In this document: positions 50,291 to 59,032 of the stretch, piece by piece | Layout of the letters: each line of letters starts with the position of its first letter | Position numbering within the stretch: the first letter of the stretch is position 1 | Source: SZUA-35 sp965530755 | GTDB lineage: Bacteria > Actinomycetota > Acidimicrobiia > Acidimicrobiales > SZUA-35 | Direction: 5' to 3' | DNA: 64,000 nucleotides | Assembly: GCA_965530755.1 (NCBI GenBank) | Contig: CBESNA010000014.1 | Span: 1-64,000, forward strand | Made by a program: the position numbers and the translations under genes | Notes under the pieces: model-generated | What the model was told of the DNA's origin: nothing | Databases searched by the model: none | The model's input: only the letters and a program-made list of their open reading frames with translations

Positions 50291-50970
50291 GCGCTCCGCC
50301 TGTCCTGCTCGTCCATGGGTTCACCACATCGGCCAGACGAACGTGGCAGGAGCCGGGCTGGATCGAGCTCTTGAAGGAGGCGGGTCGCGAGGTCATCGCT
50401 CCTGATCTCCTGGGGCACGGCGATGCGCCGAAGCCGCACGACGTTGCGGCGTATTCCGACGTGGAAGCACTCATCGCAGACGCGCTGCCGGATGAACCTG
50501 TCGATGCGGTCGGATACTCCGCAGGTGCCCGCATTCTCCTGGCGTTGGCGTCCGAGAGACCGGAGCGGTTCCATCGACTCGTCATCGGTGGCCTCGGCGG
50601 TTCGTTGTTCCGCCAACGGGAGGGAAACCCGATCCTTGACGCGTTGGAGGGGCGTGGCGATGATCAGGACATCGTTGGCATGCACTTCAAGTCACTCGCG
50701 GAGAGCGACGGCAACGATCCACGGGCGTTGGCGGCCTTCATCCAACGCGAACAACCCAGACTCGACCGGGAGCACGTCGCAAGGATCACATGCCCGACGC
50801 TGGTGATCATCGGCGATCAGGACTTCGCAGGGCCTGGTGATGTTCTCGCCGAGGCCCTCCCGAACGGCACGTTGGTCGAGCTGCGCAACGTTGATCACTT
50901 CGGATTGCCGAGGTCGTTCGACTTCGTGGACAAGGGGCTCGACTTCCTCGACGCCGCCCCCAAGTACTGA
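50287..50970 (+). CDS. Alpha/beta-fold hydrolase
   Basis: A 227-residue alpha/beta hydrolase. LLVHGFTTSARRTW is the oxyanion region, GYSAGA the nucleophile elbow (G-x-S-x-G), with a likely Asp in IIGDQDFAGP and His in VDHFGLP. Substrate unknown (esterase, lipase or lactonase type). ATG overlaps the upstream 76-aa gene by 4 nt. Its 3' end overlaps the convergent nitroreductase gene by 76 bp, with both ends coding. Confidence 0.88.
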   Translation: MSAPPVLLVHGFTTSARRTWQEPGWIELLKEAGREVIAPDLLGHGDAPKPHDVAAYSDVEALIADALPDEPVDAVGYSAGARILLALASERPERFHRLVIGGLGGSLFRQREGNPILDALEGRGDDQDIVGMHFKSLAESDGNDPRALAAFIQREQPRLDREHVARITCPTLVIIGDQDFAGPGDVLAEALPNGTLVELRNVDHFGLPRSFDFVDKGLDFLDAAPKY

Positions 50971-51677
50971 TTGGGGTCGGTCGCGCCGGTCGCCGTGGGT
51001 GGGCCGGCCTGGGTGAAGCGGGTGCCGGGGGGATCGACGGCCCAGCTGGCTGCGCCGTCCCACACGTCATCGAACACGAGCTCGCGGACGGGGCGCCTCC
51101 GAACCGGGCCGTGGTGTCCTTGCGGCACTCCGATCGGAATCGTGGCGGCGATGTCGTGGGTGTCGGGGATCCGGCAGAGCGCCCGGAGCTCGACTTCGAC
51201 CATGGCGTGCCAGCCGGTCAGTACACCGCCGTAGCCGAGACCTCGGGCAGCCAGCAACAGATTCTGGCATGCGGGAAAGATCGATCCACCGTCAGCCAGA
51301 CCGCCGTGGCGCCGTAATACGCATGCCAGGACCACCACTGGTGTTTGTTCGAAGTGGTCGACGAAGTGCTGCATCGTCCGAGCCATCCGGGCCTTCGCTG
51401 ACGTCTCATCGTCGGTGCGGTCGTACTGATCCGTCGAGCGCTTCGACTGCCAGCCCGCTCGGAAGCTCTCGCCGAGGATGGCCTTCGCCTCGACGGCGAC
51501 CGGACCGTCACGAAGTACGAGAAACTTGAATGTCTGGCGATTCGACCCCGTTGGCGCCCGAGTAGCGGCGAACAGCATCGCTGCCAGGTCGTCCTCGTTG
51601 ACCGGATCGTCCGTGTAGCGACGGATGGCGCGCGTGGAGGCAATGCCATCGAGCAAGCTGATTGGAGCAATCGACAT
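50895..51677 (-). CDS. Nitroreductase family protein
   Basis: About 260 residues. STRAIRRYTDDPVNEDDL and TRAPTGSNRQTFKFLVLRDG are the N-terminal FMN-binding signature, ACQNLLLAARGLGYGGVLTG the second block. Family reactions reduce nitro, flavin or quinone compounds with NAD(P)H. The ATG at 51675-51677 is a choice among in-frame starts at 51695 and a TTG further up. The unusual C-terminal tail runs into the convergent hydrolase gene. Confidence 0.83.
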   Translation of the reverse strand: MSIAPISLLDGIASTRAIRRYTDDPVNEDDLAAMLFAATRAPTGSNRQTFKFLVLRDGPVAVEAKAILGESFRAGWQSKRSTDQYDRTDDETSAKARMARTMQHFVDHFEQTPVVVLACVLRRHGGLADGGSIFPACQNLLLAARGLGYGGVLTGWHAMVEVELRALCRIPDTHDIAATIPIGVPQGHHGPVRRRPVRELVFDDVWDGAASWAVDPPGTRFTQAGPPTATGATDPNQYLGAASRKSSPLSTKSNDLGNPK

Positions 51678-51848
51678 CTGCCGAGCTTGTCGCATACGTC
51701 GACGACCGTGCTCGATCCGCTCGATGATTCCCAATTCACCAGTCGCCGACGTCGCCGGCCGCGAACCCAATCGGCAACGACCGGCGACGTGCCGATCGTC
51801 GCCGGAGCGAGCGCTTGCACCAGCAGTTGGTCATAATGACAGACTTCG

Positions 51849-52463
51849 CTAGGGAAGCATCTGCCAGTACGACTGCTCGAGCGTTCCTGGGACGAACAGG
51901 TTCTCTGACTTCTTGAAGAACGCGAGGTAGTCGGGATCGCTCTCCATCGTCTGACCGTCCTGTGCCGCCTGCTCGAGCGAATCGCTGTAGCCCATCCAGG
52001 CAAGACCGGCGCGGTTGCCCGTGACGGCGGTCATCACCCCGAGGTCGTTGCCGAGCTTGGCCTTGACGTAGTCGCACACCTCGAGAGCAAAGGGAATCGC
52101 TTCGGTCACGGCGGGCATGTGCATCATGGCCCTGTTCACCGTGACGATTCCACGACGCTCACCGGGAGCTCGGATGACCTGGGTGATCGCGTCCTGTACC
52201 TCCACGAGAATGCCGCTGGACATTCGGATCATGGCCTGCATGGAATCGTCGCCCACAAGAGCGGCACGAAGCTTCTCGTAGTCGGCCATGGTGGCGAATG
52301 CACCAGCAAGTGCGATGGCGGTTGGATCTCCGCCGACGTTGACAGAGACGGCGTAGTTGCCTCCGTGATCCCTGTTGAGTCGATCCCTGGCCCATGTAGC
52401 GACGCCGATGGCATCTTGCATGTGCCCCATGTCCGCGCGCATGTTCCGGAATGTCATGTACAT
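51849..52463 (-). CDS. Internally duplicated ferredoxin-like (dimeric alpha/beta barrel) protein
   Basis: A 204-residue protein. The first half, from MYMTFRNMRADMGHMQDAIG, and the second, from GIVTVNRAMMHMPAVTEAIP, share the same pattern: strand ending in a Met/His turn, helix, then strand SVNVGG/MTAVTGN, AFATMADYEKL/MGYSDSLEQAA helix, and a last strand. I infer two fused ferredoxin-like barrels. Family and function unknown. The ATG at 52461-52463 has a strong Shine-Dalgarno (GAGGGGG). A 7-bp hairpin lies in its leader. Confidence 0.7.
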   Translation of the reverse strand: MYMTFRNMRADMGHMQDAIGVATWARDRLNRDHGGNYAVSVNVGGDPTAIALAGAFATMADYEKLRAALVGDDSMQAMIRMSSGILVEVQDAITQVIRAPGERRGIVTVNRAMMHMPAVTEAIPFALEVCDYVKAKLGNDLGVMTAVTGNRAGLAWMGYSDSLEQAAQDGQTMESDPDYLAFFKKSENLFVPGTLEQSYWQMLP

Positions 52464-52482
52464 GAAAGTTCCCCCTCTTCGA

Positions 52483-52502
52483 GCGGCCTGGAATGAGGCC
52501 GC
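52483..52502 (-). promoter_or_regulatory. Hairpin in the leader of the duplicated-barrel gene
   Basis: GCGGCCT and AGGCCGC flank CATTCC about 20 nt before the start. A -10 (TAGGTT, 52509-52514) with -35-like TTGTGC 17 bp further up suggests a 45-nt leader containing this hairpin. It may affect translation or mRNA stability. Confidence 0.35.
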
Positions 52503-52588
52503 AAAGCGAACCTACGCCTTGTCGGCTCCTAGCACAAGCGGAACGAGGAGCACGAACCAGGGGCGATGAATCGAACCGGCATGGGCGC

Positions 52589-53380
52589 TCAGACGTTCTG
52601 CGCGACCATGCCGCCGTCGACGACGAGGACGGCTCCGTTGATGAACGACGAGGACGGCAGCGCCAGCGACAGCACAGCGTGGGCGATCTCTTCCGGTTCG
52701 CCGTAGCGTCCGACCGGGACTCGTCGGCGGGCGAACTTCGCCTTGTTCTCATCGTCGATCGAAGCCGTCATGCCGGTCCGGATCGGCCCCGGTGCCACGC
52801 AGTTCACCGTGACACCGGAACGACCCAGCTCGACCGCAAGTCCTCGGGTCAGCCCGATGACGCCGTGCTTTGACGCCGTGTACGGCGACAGCTGCGGAGT
52901 GGCGCCGAGACCCTCAGTCGATGCGATGTTGATGATGCGACCCTCACCGTTGCGTCGCAGATCGTCGAGACATGCCCGAATCAACAAGGTGTGCGCCTCG
53001 AGGTTGACCCGTAAGGTCGCCGCCCAAGCCTCGCTGTAACCATCGGCATCGATTGAGGCCGGGATGCTGACACCTGCGTTGTTCACGAGGACGTCGATGG
53101 GACCGAGCTCGGCTCGGATCGATGCGACCGCATCAGTGACGGCGCGCTGGTCGCCGACATCGGCGGTGCATGACGCAAACGAGCCGACCCCGTGGCCGGC
53201 TCGTTCCAATTCGTTCGACACCGTGTTGAGGCCGCCGTGGGTTCGATCGATCATGCCGACCAAGGCCCCTTCGTCGGCGAACAGGTGAGCCATGGCCCGG
53301 CCCATGCCAGAGGCAGCACCGGTGATGACGACCACTCGCCCTGCGACGGATCGAGACAATTGACTCAGGGCGTCTGGCAT
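52589..53380 (-). CDS. Short-chain dehydrogenase/reductase (SDR)
   Basis: A 263-residue classical SDR. TGAASGMG is the cofactor loop; NNAG follows; Ser in NIASTEGLG and YTASK are the catalytic residues, so activity is likely. C-terminal INGAVLVVDGGM is typical. The substrate is unknown. The ATG at 53378-53380 has TACTCT 7 nt upstream. It follows the conservon genes on the same strand with a 28-bp gap but has its own promoter. Confidence 0.9.
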   Translation of the reverse strand: MPDALSQLSRSVAGRVVVITGAASGMGRAMAHLFADEGALVGMIDRTHGGLNTVSNELERAGHGVGSFASCTADVGDQRAVTDAVASIRAELGPIDVLVNNAGVSIPASIDADGYSEAWAATLRVNLEAHTLLIRACLDDLRRNGEGRIINIASTEGLGATPQLSPYTASKHGVIGLTRGLAVELGRSGVTVNCVAPGPIRTGMTASIDDENKAKFARRRVPVGRYGEPEEIAHAVLSLALPSSSFINGAVLVVDGGMVAQNV

Positions 53381-53387
53381 GCCCGGG

Positions 53388-53393
53388 AGAGTA
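53388..53393 (-). promoter_or_regulatory. Leaderless -10 box (TACTCT) of the SDR gene
   Basis: TACTCT on the minus strand, 7 nt before the ATG at 53380. Confidence 0.55.
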
Positions 53394-53408
53394 CTGGGTC
53401 CATGTCTT

Positions 53409-53975
53409 TCAGGCCGTAGCGGTTGCCACCGTCATCGCGTGGCGAACGAGCGATACGAGCGCATCCCGGACAGCAGCCCGATGGCGAGCATCGGTCACCA
53501 CGATCGGGATGTGGCTCGGGATGTCGAGGGCTTCGCGGACATCGTCCGGGTGGTGTCTTAGCACGCCGTCGAACGCGTTGATCGCCACGATGAAAGGCAC
53601 GCCGGTCTGTTCCATGTAGTCGATGGCAGGGAAGCAGTGGTCGAGACGTCCGGTGTCCACCAGAACGACGGCGCCGATGGCACCCCGCACCAGTTCGTCC
53701 CACATGAAGTGGAAGCGGTCCTGACCAGGCGTCCCGAAGAGGTACAGCACCAACTCGGCACTCAGGCCCACTCGGCCGAAGTCCATGGCAACGGTGGTGC
53801 TCTTCTTGCTCGTGGCGACGCCGACGTCGTCGATGCCCTCGCTGACCTTGGTCATCGCCGCTTCGGTGGTGAGTGGGTCGATGTCGGAGACAGCGGACAC
53901 GAACGTGGATTTACCGACAGCAAAGCCACCGGCGACCACGATCTTCACAGGGATCTGATTCTTCTTTTCGGTCAT
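53409..53975 (-). CDS. CvnD-type Ras-like GTP-binding protein of a conservon
   Basis: A 188-residue small GTPase. P-loop GGFAVGKSTF (G1), TTVAMDFGRV for switch I, LFGTPGQDRFHFMWDEL for G3, and NAFDG for the base-recognition loop. The GTP-switch FGTPGQ is typical of CvnD/MglA-like actinobacterial proteins. Last gene of CvnABCD: its start is preceded by GAGGA and lies 8 bp after DUF742. In Streptomyces, conservons act as membrane-tethered GTPase modules; here cytoplasmic, predicted to be regulated by the roadblock partner. Confidence 0.92.
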   Translation of the reverse strand: MTEKKNQIPVKIVVAGGFAVGKSTFVSAVSDIDPLTTEAAMTKVSEGIDDVGVATSKKSTTVAMDFGRVGLSAELVLYLFGTPGQDRFHFMWDELVRGAIGAVVLVDTGRLDHCFPAIDYMEQTGVPFIVAINAFDGVLRHHPDDVREALDIPSHIPIVVTDARHRAAVRDALVSLVRHAMTVATATA

Positions 53976-53983
53976 GGCTTTCC

Positions 53984-54346
53984 TCAGAGCGCCTGCAAAC
54001 CGTCGAGAACGCGGTTCAGCAGGTCAAGGTCGGGGCGGTCGGGCGAGTGGTGTGCGGTTTCCTGGACATGGAGAAGGTCCTCGGTGATCAGATCGCCAAC
54101 GAGGACTCGAGCTACCTGGAGGTGGATCTTGCAGTGCGCAGAGATCTCGGCAACCGACTGAGGGTCGGCGCAAAGCTCGAGAATCGCCCGTCGTTCCATG
54201 CTGGCGCTCTCGACCCCGGCTTGGCCTTTCGGCGTCAGCACAATCTGGGCTTCGAGTGCCAAATCAACCGAAGATCTCGTCCTGCCTCCTGTCAGGAGGT
54301 AAGGACGCACCCGCAGAGGTGTGTCGGTGGTGTCGTGTTCGCTCAT
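53984..54346 (-). CDS. CvnC-type DUF742 protein
   Basis: A 120-residue DUF742 protein. RVRPYLLTGGRTRSSVDLAL and ETAHHSPDRPDLDLLNRVLDGLQAL match the conservon CvnC family, with an HTH-like middle (VAEISAHCKIHLQVARVL). ATG overlaps the roadblock gene stop (ATGA). Its role in conservons is unclear. Confidence 0.92.
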   Translation of the reverse strand: MSEHDTTDTPLRVRPYLLTGGRTRSSVDLALEAQIVLTPKGQAGVESASMERRAILELCADPQSVAEISAHCKIHLQVARVLVGDLITEDLLHVQETAHHSPDRPDLDLLNRVLDGLQAL

Positions 54347-54765
54347 GAAGTCAGGGCCGCCTGGAGTTCAGCTCGCAGCTCGGGGGTGAGGACGGCGCCC
54401 GTCTTCTCGACGAGCACGGCCATCTCGTAGGCCACGAGTCCGACGTCAGCGCCGGCTTGTGCCATGGTCGCCAACAATGAACCGTCGCTGATCCCGGTCA
54501 CGAAGAGGAAGGCGTTCTCCATCTCGACGATCACTTCGGTCACCGCACCGCCGCCGAAGCGGCCGGCAGCGCCGTAGGCGAGTCCGATGAGACCGGATGA
54601 GACGGCGGAGAATCGATCGACCGAGTCGCGATCGAGGCCGCTCGACGCCGCGATCGGGAGACCGTCCGACGAAACGACCACGGCCTCGGTGACGCCGGGG
54701 ACTCGCTCGACGAAGCTGTTGACCAGCCAGTTGACGTTGCTTGCCTGGGTGCTCATTACGCTCAT
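54343..54765 (-). CDS. CvnB-type roadblock/LC7 domain protein
   Basis: A 140-residue roadblock/LC7 protein: WLVNSFVERVPGVTEAVVVS, DGLPIAASSGLDRDSVDRFS, FVTGISDGSLLATMAQAGAD. Roadblock proteins regulate the partner small GTPase. The stop overlaps DUF742 (ATGA), and the ATG overlaps the stop of the sensor kinase gene (TGATG). An alternative ATG 3 codons in also fits. Confidence 0.93.
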   Translation of the reverse strand: MSVMSTQASNVNWLVNSFVERVPGVTEAVVVSSDGLPIAASSGLDRDSVDRFSAVSSGLIGLAYGAAGRFGGGAVTEVIVEMENAFLFVTGISDGSLLATMAQAGADVGLVAYEMAVLVEKTGAVLTPELRAELQAALTS

Positions 54766-56750
54766 CAGAAGTCTCCGTTGGTTTCGAAGGTGGTGCTGTC
54801 GGGGTTGGGGGTGTCGGGCATCGGGGGTGTTGCCATGTCCTCGAGCGGCTTGCCCTTGAGGCCGCTTCGGTAACGAGAGAGCATCGAGCGGATCTCGTCA
54901 GGGCTCCGGACGCTTGAAGCGACTCGTCGGCCTTCGCTCTCCGGAGCATGGTTCTTGGTGCGGTCTCGTTTCACGAGACCGGCCGAGGTTCGGCTCGATT
55001 CTGGAGTGAGCAGCGATTCCATGCCGCTGTCGAAGCTCTCACCGCTGGGAATGGCTTCGGAGAGCTTCGTCGGAACGTCGGGGATCGGTAGCGGATCCGG
55101 AGCGGCCTGTGAATCGAAGCTCGGAGCCTCCCACGGCAGGTCCGGCGCGGCCGGCGCCGGCTTGGGTCTGGCGAAGAAGTTGTTGCTCGATTCGACGTCG
55201 GTCAACGGGACCCCGGGTGCCGAGGTCGCAGCCGGAGGGGTGTCGAAGCTCGTCGGGGCGATGCCGAGCAGCTTGGCCAGAGCTTCGGATGCCGGCCCCT
55301 CTTCGCCCATCGGGGCAGCGGCCGGTGCGGCCGGTTGGGCCGGCATCGGGGGTTCGGGCATCGGGGGGAGGTCGGCTTCTGGGAAGACGGGTGTGGGCGC
55401 CGCCATCGGGAACGCAGCGACCTCGCCCACCGGCTCGTCGGCAAAGGCCGGAGCACTGGGATCGATGGCCGCGATCGCAGCAGCCGGGCTGGAGCCGAAC
55501 GCCGATGCATCGCGTTCTGGCATGGACGGTGGGGTCCAGGACTCTTCGCCCTGATCGATGGTGAGCGCTGCCGCCGCCATTCCGGAGTCAACCGGTTGCG
55601 CCGGTTCACTCGTGGGTACGGCCTCGCTGTCGGGCTGATCACTCGAGGGCAGGAAGCTGTCGGCGAGGACCGTGGCCGGAATGTCGGCGATGGCAGTGAT
55701 GCCGCCGTTCGGGGTGTGCGCCAGCTCGATCTGTACGCCGAGTCGGGCCGCCAGGCGACCGACCACGATGAAGCCGAGCGAGCGGGTGAGCCCGAGACCG
55801 AGTTCCGGCGGGTTCTGCAGGACGTCGTTGGCGTTGGCGAGCTGATCGGTGGTCATACCGATGCCGTGGTCTACGCAGGAGATCAGGTACGAGCCGTCCG
55901 GGTGCCGCACGCCGGTGACTTCGACCGGGCTTTCGGGCGGCGAGAATTGCGTGGCGTTCTCGAGGAGCTCGGAGAAGAGATGTGCGAGATCGACGGCCGA
56001 CTGCGCTCCGATACGGGCGTCTTCGACATCGGTGAGCTGCACATGGCGGTAGTCCTCGATCTCGGACATGGCCACGCGCAAGGCATCGGCGACCTCGACC
56101 GGACCACCACGACGCCGAGCCGGCTCGGCACCGGCGACGACGAGAAGACTCTCGGCGTTGCGCCGCATGCGAGTAGCGAGATGATCGAGGTTGAACAGTT
56201 CCTGAAGTCGATCCGGGTCTTCTTCGTCGTGCTCGAGCCGGTCGATCACTTCGATCTGGCGGTCGAGGAGGCTCTGGTTGCGTCTGGCGAGGTTGACCAC
56301 CAGGTCGCTCAGTCCCTGTCGCACCATCGTCCGCTGTTCCTCAGCGAGGCCGGCGATCCCGAGCTGTACGGAGTTGAGAGCGTCGACGAGCTCGGCGACT
56401 TCGTCGTTGCTGCTGGCAACCAGTGGTTCGAAGACGGGGCTGGGGCGGCCCGGGTGCCGCAGCGTGTCGAGTAGTGCCGGGAGACGTACGTCCGCCAGCT
56501 CGCGCGCCGAAGCGGCGACGCTGTCGATCGGGTCGGTGATGGTGCGACCGATCACGACCACAGCGAGTGCGCTCAGGAGGAACGCAGCCAGGGCGACGAC
56601 ACCGAGGGTTCGAACATCGCTGCTCAACTCGTCGAGCGTGGTGCCCCCGTTGCTGAGCAGAACTGCGTAGGCAGCAACCACTGCCAACACGAACAGCGGC
56701 GGCGTAACGATGGCAACCAGCTTGGTGCGAAGTTTGAGATTCTGGAACAT
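54765..56750 (-). CDS. CvnA-type sensor histidine-kinase-like ATPase
   Basis: A 661-residue conservon sensor protein. Two membrane helices (about residues 10-34 and 47-67), then a HAMP-like linker, an H-box-like DHLATRMRRNAESLLV lacking a clear phospho-His, and the HATPase domain: SELLENATQFSPPES (N-box), CVDHGIGMT (G1), GLGLTRSLG (G2). About 300 C-terminal residues are Pro/Ala-rich and low-complexity. Starts at ATG 56748-56750 with GAGAGGG upstream; longer open frame is discarded. First of the CvnABCD operon. Confidence 0.91.
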   Translation of the reverse strand: MFQNLKLRTKLVAIVTPPLFVLAVVAAYAVLLSNGGTTLDELSSDVRTLGVVALAAFLLSALAVVVIGRTITDPIDSVAASARELADVRLPALLDTLRHPGRPSPVFEPLVASSNDEVAELVDALNSVQLGIAGLAEEQRTMVRQGLSDLVVNLARRNQSLLDRQIEVIDRLEHDEEDPDRLQELFNLDHLATRMRRNAESLLVVAGAEPARRRGGPVEVADALRVAMSEIEDYRHVQLTDVEDARIGAQSAVDLAHLFSELLENATQFSPPESPVEVTGVRHPDGSYLISCVDHGIGMTTDQLANANDVLQNPPELGLGLTRSLGFIVVGRLAARLGVQIELAHTPNGGITAIADIPATVLADSFLPSSDQPDSEAVPTSEPAQPVDSGMAAAALTIDQGEESWTPPSMPERDASAFGSSPAAAIAAIDPSAPAFADEPVGEVAAFPMAAPTPVFPEADLPPMPEPPMPAQPAAPAAAPMGEEGPASEALAKLLGIAPTSFDTPPAATSAPGVPLTDVESSNNFFARPKPAPAAPDLPWEAPSFDSQAAPDPLPIPDVPTKLSEAIPSGESFDSGMESLLTPESSRTSAGLVKRDRTKNHAPESEGRRVASSVRSPDEIRSMLSRYRSGLKGKPLEDMATPPMPDTPNPDSTTFETNGDF

Positions 56751-56811
56751 GGCCCTCTCACAAGGTTGGGTGGACCACAACCACATCGGCCGCTCTTTCC
56801 CGACCTTGAGG

Positions 56812-56817
56812 TACGGT
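56812..56817 (+). promoter_or_regulatory. Leaderless -10 box (TACGGT) of the DUF4388 gene
   Basis: TACGGT, 6 nt, ATG 56824. Confidence 0.6.
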
Positions 56818-56823
56818 GCCGAG

Positions 56824-57519
56824 ATGGCTGAAGATCTCTTTACGGGGACACTTGCGGATCTCCCCCTCGACGCCGTGCTGGCGTCGCTCGCGCAGCACGA
56901 GCGAACCGGCGTGTTGCGGGTCGGTACCTCGGAGCCACCGGCCAACATCTGGATCGATGGCGGCCGTGTCTACTTCATCGACAAGCCCGGTGGGACCGAG
57001 CCCGTGGCCGTCTTGTTCGGTGGTGGCGTTGGGTCGATCGAGGAGATCGATGCACTACTGCTGAGGGGTGATGCGGCGGCCGGACTGGCCGCAGGTGGCG
57101 CAGACTCGACCTCTGCCCTGGCCCGCATTCTCCACGAACACAACCTCAACATCCTCTTCGAACTCCTCGTTCCGTCGAACGCATCGTTCGCCTTCGAACC
57201 GGACCTCGTCCACGCCGTCGGACCACATTTTTCCGAAGATGCCGGCCAGCTGGTCGATCAGGCCAAGCGCCGATTGGAGATCTGGGCCGAGATCGCATCG
57301 AGCATCCCGAACACCGGCGCCATCTTCACCCTGGCGACGATGCTGCCCGAAGGCGCTGACGAGCGGGTCGTCACTGCCGACGAGTGGCGATACCTCTCGT
57401 TGCTCGACGGTCGCCGCACGGTTGGCGATGTGATCAGCACGACGAAGATGAGTGCGTTCCGAGTTGTCTCGGCGCTCTATCGCATGCTCTTGGAAGGTCT
57501 GATCGAGGAGTCGTCCTGA
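56824..57519 (+). CDS. DUF4388 (PATAN-like) domain protein
   Basis: A 231-residue protein. DLFTGTLADLPLDAVLASLA then HERTGVLRVGTSEPPANIWI and GRVYFIDKPGG match the N-terminal DUF4388 domain, which in other bacteria accompanies GTPase/roadblock signalling proteins. The C-terminal half includes a winged-helix-like region (YLSLLDGRRTVGDVISTTKM). Divergent from the conservon by 73 bp and with its own leaderless promoter; a functional link to the GTPase module is inferred, not shown. Confidence 0.82.
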   Translation: MAEDLFTGTLADLPLDAVLASLAQHERTGVLRVGTSEPPANIWIDGGRVYFIDKPGGTEPVAVLFGGGVGSIEEIDALLLRGDAAAGLAAGGADSTSALARILHEHNLNILFELLVPSNASFAFEPDLVHAVGPHFSEDAGQLVDQAKRRLEIWAEIASSIPNTGAIFTLATMLPEGADERVVTADEWRYLSLLDGRRTVGDVISTTKMSAFRVVSALYRMLLEGLIEESS

Positions 57520-57553
57520 TCAGACGCTGTTCACTGACCTGATCGGATGCTGT

Positions 57554-59024
<1,471 letters not shown>

Positions 59025-59032
<8 letters not shown>

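Noticed and set aside
52483..52502. Terminator of the upstream SDR gene
   Set aside because: The hairpin lies 86 bp downstream of the SDR stop but between a plausible promoter and the next start, so a leader structure fits better.
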